NCBI GenBank assembly: GCA_033764095.1
Contig: JANRJF010000342.1
Location: 1 to 32,697 of the forward strand
Source of the DNA: JBDTMT01 sp033764095
Lineage (GTDB): Bacteria > Desulfobacterota > Binatia > HRBIN30 > CADEER01
Reading direction: 5' to 3'
Length of the DNA: 32,697 nt
The translations under genes were made by a program, and so were the position numbers. The notes below the pieces were generated by a model. The model worked only from the letters and a program-made list of their open reading frames with translations, was not told the DNA's origin and did no database searches. This document shows positions 26,728-32,697 of the stretch, piece after piece. Position 1 is the stretch's first letter. Each line of letters begins with the position of its first letter.

Positions 26728-27585
26728 TCAGGTGCAGGCGATGGACAGCCCGAAGCCGGGCAGCACCTCGCGCCAGTAGAAGCTGGCGAAGCCGGCGTCG
26801 GTGAAGAACGCCCGCATCTCCTCGCCGGTGTAGAAGCCGACCCAGCCGGGGTCGGCCCACTTCGCCCACGGCGAGCTGATCGCCTTGAACCAGGCCGGTC
26901 CCGGATCGACCACGCAGGCGCGCCCGCCGGGGATCAGCACGCGGCGCATCTCGCGCACCGCCGCGGCCGGATCGGGGTAGTGGTGGAAGGCGCCGAAGCT
27001 GAACACGGCGTCGAAGCCGGCCGCGAACTCGTCTGGCAGCCGCGCCACGTCGGCCTGGTAGAACGCGACGTTGCGCACGCCGCGCCGGCGGGCGCTGTCG
27101 AACGCCGTCTGCACCATGCCGGCGGCCAGGTCGATGCCCACCACCTCGCCCTCCGGCACCAGGCGGGTGAGCAGCAGGGTTTCGGTGCCCGGTCCGCAGC
27201 CGGCGTCGAGCACCCGCGCGTCACGCGGCAACAGCGGCCGCAGGATATGCGCTGCTTCCTCGTAGATCGGGCGGGTGAACGCCTGCAGGTAGATGTCGTA
27301 CACGGTCGCGATGGTATCGAAGTAGCGGATCGACGCGTCGACCTCGGTGGCGTCGGCGAGCAGGCACGGCGCGGTCACCGCGCGGCTGAAGCGCACGCCC
27401 TGCCCGCCTGCGATGGGCGGCGGCAGCGTGCCGATCGCGCCCGGCCGATAGCGCCCGAGCCGGCGCAGCGCCTGCGCCGGGTAGAGCACCGACGCCGCGT
27501 ACCACCACATCTGTCCAAGCAGGACGCTGGCTGGCAGCGCGGTGCGGAGTTGCTCGGGCAGGGCGAAGAGGTTGGGCGTGCTCAT
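26728..27585 (-). CDS. Class I SAM-dependent methyltransferase (UbiE-like)
   Basis: The product has 285 residues. The SAM motif I is VLDAGCGPGTE at 125-135. An acidic residue ends the next strand (VVGIDLAAGMV), then QADVARLPDE and FDAVFSFGAFHHYPDP, which fits the Methyltransf_11 group. The N-terminal 80 residues are hydrophobic to basic (SVLLGQMWWYAASVLYPAQALRR) and may associate with membrane. The substrate is unknown; a quinone, isoprenoid or other lipid is reasonable given neighbours. It converges with the kinase gene, 1 bp apart, and is divergent from the FAD oxidoreductase operon across 170 bp in which I see no convincing promoter. Confidence 0.85.
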   Translation of the reverse strand: MSTPNLFALPEQLRTALPASVLLGQMWWYAASVLYPAQALRRLGRYRPGAIGTLPPPIAGGQGVRFSRAVTAPCLLADATEVDASIRYFDTIATVYDIYLQAFTRPIYEEAAHILRPLLPRDARVLDAGCGPGTETLLLTRLVPEGEVVGIDLAAGMVQTAFDSARRRGVRNVAFYQADVARLPDEFAAGFDAVFSFGAFHHYPDPAAAVREMRRVLIPGGRACVVDPGPAWFKAISSPWAKWADPGWVGFYTGEEMRAFFTDAGFASFYWREVLPGFGLSIACT

Positions 27586-27755
27586 CGACCGCCGCAGCGT
27601 GGCAGATCGCGCCCCGCCGTACCATCGCCGCCGGCCGCGTCGGCTACCGATCGCCTGCACCGCCCGCCGGGGATTGCGTCAGAGGGCCGTGCCGCTGTAC
27701 GGACGGGCGGCACTGATACTTGGCACCTAGCGGATCCCAATCCTCCTTTCATTCG

Positions 27756-29894
27756 ATGTCGGATTCCAGACCGATCGAAGTCGCGGTCGTCGGCGGCGGC
27801 TGCGCGGCGATGGCGACGGCCTTCGAGCTGACACGGCCCGAGCACCACGGCCGCTACCACGTCACCGTGTACGTGCCCGGCTGGCGCCTGGGCGGGAAGG
27901 GGGCGTCGGGGCGCGGTCCAGCCGGCCGCATCGAGGAGCACGGCTTCCACGTCTGGCTGGGGTTCTACGAGAACGCCTTCGCGCTGCTGCGCCAGTGCTA
28001 CGCCGAGCGCAACCGCGACGGCCGGCCGCGCCGCTTCGCCGACTGGCGCGAGGCGTTCATCCCCAGCCCGCACATCGGGCTCGCGGATCGCAACGCCGAC
28101 GGCAGCTGGGCGGCGTTCATGGCGGAGTTTCCCGTTGGCGACGGGCTGCCGGGCGATCCGCTCAGCGCCGGCAACCCGTACACCGTCACCGCCTATCTGT
28201 GGCGCACCGCGGCGCTGCTGCGCACGCTGCTGCAGGCGGTGCAGGCGCGCGGCGCGGCGCCGGCACCCGACAGCGCCGACCGCCCGCTGTCGGTCGCGGC
28301 GCTGCTCGACGCGATCACCCGACTGCTCAGGTACGGCGCCCTGGCCACCCTGGCGGGGATGATCGAGGCGGCCGCACTGCTGGAGCGCGTCGCCGGCGCG
28401 CAGTCGCGCTTTCCCGACAGCGTCCTGTTGTCGCTGCTCGACGCCATCGGCGGCGGCGCGCGCCGCCAGCTGGAGGAGCTCACCGAACGCGACGACGAGC
28501 TGCGGCGCCTGTGGGAGGTCATCGACATCGTCCTGGCGACGATGCGCGGCATCATTCGCGACGGCCTGGCGAGCGATCCGCGCGGCTTCGACGCGATCGA
28601 CGATGTCGACTGCCGCGACTGGCTGCGCCAGCACGGCGCCGCGCCGCGCTCGCTCGACTCGACCTTCGTGCGCGGCCTGCACGCACTCGCCTTCGCGCAC
28701 ATCGACGGCGACTTCGCCCGCCCGAGCCTCGCCGCCGGCGCCGCGCTGCGCGGCTCGCTGCGCATGTTCTTCACCTACCGCGGCGCGCTGTTCTGGAAGA
28801 TGCAGGCGGGGATGGGCGACGTCGTCTTCGCGCCCTTCTACGAGGTGCTGCGTCGCCGTGGGGTCAGCTTCCGCTTCTTCCATCGGGTCGAGCAGCTGCG
28901 CCTCGCCGACGCCGCGGCGCTGGCGCCCGGCGAGCGCCCCTACGTCACGGCGCTGGAGATCGACGTGCAGGCCGAGGTGCGCGGCGGCGGCGAGTACCAG
29001 CCGCTGGTCGACGTGCAGGGGCTGCCGTGCTGGCCGTCGCGACCCGACTACGCGCAGCTGGTCGACGGCGACCGGCTCGCACGCGAGGGGCGCGACTTCG
29101 AGTCGTTCTGGGACCGCCGCCGCGAGACGCGCCGGACGCTGCGCGTCGGCGAGGATTTCGACTTCGTCGTGCTGGCGGTCGGCGTCGGCGCCGTGCCGCA
29201 CCTCTGCGCGGACATCCTCGCCCGCGACCAGCGCTGGCGCGACATGGTGGCGCACGTGCGCACCACCGCGACGCAGGCGTTTCAGCTGTGGCTGCGCGAG
29301 CCGCTGTCGGCGCTCGGCTGGCAGCAGCCGCTCGCCAGCCTGTCCGGCTTCGCCCAGCCGTTCGACACCTGGGCCGACATGGCGCACCTGATTCCGGAAG
29401 AGACGTGGTGCGAGGCACCGGGCGCCATCGTCTACTTCTGCTCGGTGCTGCCGGAGGCGCCGGGGCCCTTCGACGAGCACTACCAGGCGCGCCGCGACGC
29501 CGAGGTGCGCGACAACGCGGTGCGTTTCCTGCAGCGCGACATGCGGCACTTCTGGCCGGGCGCGGTCGGCGCGAGCGGCTTTCGCTGGGAGCTGCTCGCC
29601 GATCCGAGCGGCACCGCCGCCAACGGTGCGGGCCCGGAGCGCTTCGCCACCCAGTTCTGGAAGGCGAACGTCAATCCATCCGACCGCTACACCCTGGCGT
29701 TGCCGGGCAGCGCCCGCTACCGCATCTCGCCGCTCGACAACTCCTACGACAACCTCACCGTCGCCGGCGACTGGACCAACTGCGGACACAACACCGGGTG
29801 TGTCGAGTCGGCGGTCATCTCGGGGCGCCTCGCGGCGCACGCCATCGCGCAGTCGCCGCCGCTCGAGGACATCATCGGCTACGACCACCCGTGA
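27756..29894 (+). CDS. FAD-dependent oxidoreductase, phytoene-desaturase/amine-oxidase superfamily
   Basis: The product has 712 residues, longer than most relatives. The N-terminal dinucleotide-binding loop is EVAVVGGGCAAMATAFEL, then the doublet motif WRLGGKGASGR and EHGFHVWLGFYENAF. The C-terminal FAD-closing motif is LTVAGDWTNCGHNTGCVESA followed by VISGRLAAHAI, as in carotene desaturases. The middle (about 170-500) carries a large insertion of helices. It probably desaturates or isomerises an isoprenoid or lipid; the exact substrate is unknown. First gene of the plus-strand operon with an unknown protein, a polyprenyl synthase and a reductase. The ATG at 27756 fits the Rossmann start; no strong ribosome site is seen. 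Confidence 0.85.
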   Translation: MSDSRPIEVAVVGGGCAAMATAFELTRPEHHGRYHVTVYVPGWRLGGKGASGRGPAGRIEEHGFHVWLGFYENAFALLRQCYAERNRDGRPRRFADWREAFIPSPHIGLADRNADGSWAAFMAEFPVGDGLPGDPLSAGNPYTVTAYLWRTAALLRTLLQAVQARGAAPAPDSADRPLSVAALLDAITRLLRYGALATLAGMIEAAALLERVAGAQSRFPDSVLLSLLDAIGGGARRQLEELTERDDELRRLWEVIDIVLATMRGIIRDGLASDPRGFDAIDDVDCRDWLRQHGAAPRSLDSTFVRGLHALAFAHIDGDFARPSLAAGAALRGSLRMFFTYRGALFWKMQAGMGDVVFAPFYEVLRRRGVSFRFFHRVEQLRLADAAALAPGERPYVTALEIDVQAEVRGGGEYQPLVDVQGLPCWPSRPDYAQLVDGDRLAREGRDFESFWDRRRETRRTLRVGEDFDFVVLAVGVGAVPHLCADILARDQRWRDMVAHVRTTATQAFQLWLREPLSALGWQQPLASLSGFAQPFDTWADMAHLIPEETWCEAPGAIVYFCSVLPEAPGPFDEHYQARRDAEVRDNAVRFLQRDMRHFWPGAVGASGFRWELLADPSGTAANGAGPERFATQFWKANVNPSDRYTLALPGSARYRISPLDNSYDNLTVAGDWTNCGHNTGCVESAVISGRLAAHAIAQSPPLEDIIGYDHP

Positions 29895-29908
29895 GCCAGG
29901 AGGATGCC

Positions 29909-30652
29909 GTGAACGGTCGCCCACGCCTGCACCGGCCCGAGCCGGAGCGAACCGAGCCGCTGCGCCACTGGTCGACGCTCTATCGCACGTCCGAGTCGTG
30001 GAATCCGCGTGACACCGGCGGCGCCGGCGACGGCGCGGCGGACGCCGCCTCCCCACCGTCCGACGCGTGGAGCGACGTGGTCGCCGACGGCGTCGCGGTC
30101 GGCTACCGCGTCATCGAGGAACAGATCCGCCAGGGACAGCGCGTCGCCGAGCAGATCAGCGGCGCCTCGTACGGGCCGGCGGCGATGAGCGGCGACGTGC
30201 GCGAGGCGAGCGAGCGCCTGGTGCGCTTCTCGGCGGATCTGGTCGCGCTGTGGATGGACTTCGTCAACTCGACGCTCGCCAACGGCGACCTGCTGCGCGG
30301 CCTGGCGGCGGCGTGGACGCCGCCTGCCGCCGCGGCGGCGCCGTCGCCGACCTCGTACGGAGCGGCCACCGCGGTCGCCATCGAGGTGCAGTCGGCGCGC
30401 CCGGTGCGGGTCAGCGTCGAGTTCAAGCCCGGCGTCGGTGCGCGCCCGCTGGCGACGCACGCTCTGCGCGCCCTGGCCGCCGACCTGCCGCCGCTCGACG
30501 ACGTCGCATTTGTCGCCGAGCGCGACGGCGCCGCCCCGGTGCTGCGCCTGCGCGTGCCGGACGGCCAGCCGGGCGGCGTCTACAGCGGCGTGGTGCTCGA
30601 CGCGCAGAGCGGCGAGCCGCTCGGCACGATCACGGCGCGCCTGAGCGCCTGA
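29909..30652 (+). CDS. Unrecognised protein with helical middle and beta C-terminal domain
   Basis: The product has 247 residues. Residues 1-50 are charged and disordered-looking. Residues 55-135 form amphipathic helices (VIEEQIRQGQRVAEQI, ERLVRFSADLVALWMDFVN) suggestive of a phasin-like coating domain. An Ala/Pro linker follows, then a beta domain ending GGVYSGVVLDAQSGEPLGT. I recognise no named family with certainty. The GTG at 29909 is 14 bp after the oxidoreductase stop, with AGGAGG ideally placed upstream. It lies between the oxidoreductase and the polyprenyl synthase, so a scaffold or carrier role is possible. Its architecture echoes the 198-aa product at 19887-20483. Confidence 0.7.
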   Translation: MNGRPRLHRPEPERTEPLRHWSTLYRTSESWNPRDTGGAGDGAADAASPPSDAWSDVVADGVAVGYRVIEEQIRQGQRVAEQISGASYGPAAMSGDVREASERLVRFSADLVALWMDFVNSTLANGDLLRGLAAAWTPPAAAAAPSPTSYGAATAVAIEVQSARPVRVSVEFKPGVGARPLATHALRALAADLPPLDDVAFVAERDGAAPVLRLRVPDGQPGGVYSGVVLDAQSGEPLGTITARLSA

Positions 30653-30662
30653 GCGCGGCAGC

Positions 30663-31700
30663 ATGGCGGCGACGGTCACGCCGGAGCTGGTCTCGGCGCT
30701 GCTGCGCGAGTACGGCGCCGTGACGCGCGACGCGCTGGCCGCCTACCTGCCGGCGCTGGAGCCGCGCCGCTATCTCTACGACCTGCTCGCCGAGTACCCG
30801 CGCCGGCCGGGCAAGATGATGCGCCCCAGCCTGTGCATCGCCACCGCGCGCGCCTTCGGTGCCCGCCTCGCCGACGCCGTGCCGAGCGCGGTGGCGATCG
30901 AGCTGCTGCACAACGCGCTGCTCATCCACGACGACATCGAGGACGGCAGCACGCAGCGCCGCGGCCAGCCGACGCTGCACGCGCTGCACGGCGTGCCGCT
31001 GGCGATCAACGCCGGTGACACCCTCAGCCTGATGAGCCTGCGCCCGCTGCTCGCCAACATCGACGCCATCGGCCCGCGCCTGGCGGTGCGCATCCTTGAG
31101 GAGACGCAGCGCATGGCGCGCGAGTCGGCCGAGGGGCAGGCGCTGGAGCTCGGCTGGCGGCGCGACAACGTCACCGCGGTGGACGACGCCGCGTACATGC
31201 AGATGGTGCTGAAGAAGACCTGCTGGTTCGGCACCATCTACCCGAGTCGCGTCGGCGCGCTGATCGGTACGCATGGCGCGATCGACCTCGACGGCTTCAT
31301 CCGCTTCGGCTTCTTCCTCGGTGCCGCCTTCCAGATCCAGGACGACCTGCTCAACCTGCTCGACGCCAGCGCGCGCTACGGCAAGGAAGCGTACGGCGAC
31401 ATCTGGGAGGGCAAGCGGACGCTGATGCTGATCCGTCTGCTGCAGCTGGCGACGCCGGCGGAGCGGGCGCGCGTCGCCGCGGTGCTCGGCCGCGAGCGCG
31501 AGGCACGCGGGGCCGACGAGGTCGGCTGGATGTACGAGCGCATGCAGGCCTACGACTGCATCGAGTACGGCCGCCGCATCGCGCACGGCCTGGCCGGCGC
31601 GGCGCGCCACGAGTACGCGCGCCTCTACGCCGGCCTGCCCGACTCGCGCGACAAGCGCTTCATCGAAGGGCTGGTCACCTGGGTGTTCGAGCGCAACTGA
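30663..31700 (+). CDS. Polyprenyl (geranylgeranyl-type) diphosphate synthase
   Basis: The product has 345 residues. It condenses isopentenyl diphosphate with allylic diphosphates. The first Asp-rich motif is complete, DDIEDGSTQRRG (90-101). The second reads DDLLN (227-231) rather than DDxxD, a form also known in eukaryotic GGPP synthases. GDIWEGKRTLM is intact. Residue 5 before the first motif is Ala (A85), not aromatic, which argues against a C15 product and favours C20 or longer; this is inference. GGQ-type basic motif is PGKMMRPSL. It is 10 bp after the unknown 247-aa gene and 7 bp before the reductase. Confidence 0.9.
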   Translation: MAATVTPELVSALLREYGAVTRDALAAYLPALEPRRYLYDLLAEYPRRPGKMMRPSLCIATARAFGARLADAVPSAVAIELLHNALLIHDDIEDGSTQRRGQPTLHALHGVPLAINAGDTLSLMSLRPLLANIDAIGPRLAVRILEETQRMARESAEGQALELGWRRDNVTAVDDAAYMQMVLKKTCWFGTIYPSRVGALIGTHGAIDLDGFIRFGFFLGAAFQIQDDLLNLLDASARYGKEAYGDIWEGKRTLMLIRLLQLATPAERARVAAVLGREREARGADEVGWMYERMQAYDCIEYGRRIAHGLAGAARHEYARLYAGLPDSRDKRFIEGLVTWVFERN

Positions 31701-31707
31701 GGCGGCC

Positions 31708-32697
31708 GTGACGCGCGCCGCTCGACCCCCGGGCGAGCTGCTGCTCTACGGCGCCACCGGCTTCAGTGGTCGGCTGATCGCGCAGCGAGCTTGCGCGCTC
31801 GGGCTGTCGCCGATCCTCGCCGGGCGCGATGCGGCGCGCCTCGGCGGGCTGGCACGCGAGCTCGGCTGCGAGGCGCGCGCCGTCGGGCTCGAAGACGCCG
31901 CGCGGTTGGCGGCGACGCTGGACGGGGTCGCGGTACTGCTCAACGCCGCCGGGCCGTTCACCGCCACCACCGCGCCGTTGGTCGAGGCGTGTCTCGCCGC
32001 CGGCGTGCACTATCTCGACATCAGCGGCGAGGTGCCGGCGCTGGCGGCGTTGGCGCGGCGCCACGCGCAGGCGGCGGCGTGCGGGGTGATGATCCTGCCG
32101 GCGGTCGGCTTCGTGGTGCTGCCCTCCGACTGCCTTGCGGCGCACGTCGCGCGGCGCCTGCCGGGCGCGACGGCGCTCACCATCGCCGTGTCGCGCACCG
32201 ACGCGCTGTCGCGCGGCTCGCGTCGCACCATCCTGGAACAGTGGGGCTCGATCGTCGCGGTGCGGCGCAATGGCGTGCTGACCAGCGTACCGATCGGGAC
32301 GCGCGAGCGCCGCGTCGACTTCGGTCGCGGCGCGCGCCCGACCGCGGCGGTGAGCTGGGGCGACGTGGTCACCGCCTTCCACACCACCGGCATCCCCAAC
32401 ATCGAGACCTATCTGGAGGTCAGCCCGGCGGAGCGCGCGCTCTTCCGCTTCAACCAACAGCTCAGCGCGATCGGCGGCCAGGCGGCGCTGCGGCCGCTGC
32501 TCGGCCTGCCCGCGGCGCTGCTCGGCGAGGGCCCGAGCGCACAGCAGCGCGCCGGCGGCTCGCGCGTCATCGTCGCCGAGGCGAGCGACGCCGACGGCTG
32601 TACGGTGCGCGCCCGCCTGCGCACGCCAGAGGCCTACGGCTTCACCGCGCTGACCGCCGTGGCGGTCGCGCAGCGCGTCCTGCGCGGCGAGCAGCGC
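31708..32697 (+). CDS. Saccharopine-dehydrogenase-like / trans-acting enoyl reductase family (partial, runs off right edge)
   Basis: 330 codons are visible and the frame is open at the window end. The N-terminal Rossmann motif is LLLYGATGFSGRLIAQ, followed by AGRDAARLGGLA and LLNAAGPFTATTAPLVEACL, then YLDISGEVPAL. This is the saccharopine dehydrogenase NADP-binding family, which includes mycobacterial trans-acting enoyl reductases. It probably reduces a double bond in a lipid or isoprenoid, an inference from family and operon. GTG at 31708 is chosen, with GAGG 6 bases upstream and 7 bp from the polyprenyl synthase stop. It is the fourth gene of the operon. Confidence 0.85.
   Translation, partial: MTRAARPPGELLLYGATGFSGRLIAQRACALGLSPILAGRDAARLGGLARELGCEARAVGLEDAARLAATLDGVAVLLNAAGPFTATTAPLVEACLAAGVHYLDISGEVPALAALARRHAQAAACGVMILPAVGFVVLPSDCLAAHVARRLPGATALTIAVSRTDALSRGSRRTILEQWGSIVAVRRNGVLTSVPIGTRERRVDFGRGARPTAAVSWGDVVTAFHTTGIPNIETYLEVSPAERALFRFNQQLSAIGGQAALRPLLGLPAALLGEGPSAQQRAGGSRVIVAEASDADGCTVRARLRTPEAYGFTALTAVAVAQRVLRGEQR

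Overview
The window is GC-rich, gene-dense bacterial chromosome with about 29 protein-coding genes, no RNA genes, no CRISPR array and no insertion sequence. Housekeeping genes (nuo, eno, ftsB, lexA, pcm) sit among lineage-specific loci. LemA/HtpX-like proteins, an amgK-murU pair and a RavA/ViaA-TerC operon point to a Gram-negative cell. A P450, an archaeal/mycobacterial-type ATP-dependent DNA ligase and a kinase/cyclase/ATPase fusion suggest a deltaproteobacterium-like or Binatota-like soil or subsurface lineage. That placement is inference from gene content only.

Left part (1-7455). A minus-strand complex I operon reads nuoA-nuoC-nuoD-nuoE-nuoH (nuoH runs off the left edge). nuoB, nuoF and nuoG are absent from their usual places, and a long inverted repeat sits between nuoD and nuoE. 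Divergent from it are amgK-murU (cell-wall sugar recycling to UDP-MurNAc) and a patatin-like lipase. Next is a very small Lys/Ala-rich histone-H1-like gene (32 aa) with a strong promoter and its own terminator.

Middle (7456-19873). A minus-strand Zn-ribbon / HtpX-like / LemA block is followed by enolase and divergent ftsB. Then come an isoaspartyl methyltransferase with a lipoprotein signal and a GcvH-like protein whose lipoyl-lysine is arginine. A RavA-like MoxR ATPase, ViaA-like VWA protein and TerC transporter form a tight plus-strand operon with a probable leaderless promoter. A cytochrome P450 lies behind two palindromes resembling TetR-type operators. ATP-dependent DNA ligase and lexA are divergent with practically no intergenic space.

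Right part (19887-32697). This is the least explained region. Four unrecognised minus-strand genes face a 1333-aa Ser/Thr kinase / degenerate cyclase / AAA ATPase / TPR protein. Beyond a SAM methyltransferase lies a plus-strand operon: FAD desaturase-like oxidoreductase, unrecognised helical-plus-beta protein, trans-polyprenyl diphosphate synthase, and a saccharopine-dehydrogenase-like reductase cut by the window end. The unknown proteins on both sides share recurring architectures: START/SRPBCC-like pairs, and short helical modules that in two cases are followed by a beta domain. My best candidate for an undescribed system is an isoprenoid-lipid making or handling locus under kinase control; this is a hypothesis.

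Starts were chosen from Shine-Dalgarno matches, overlaps with neighbours and family length. GTG starts are frequent.
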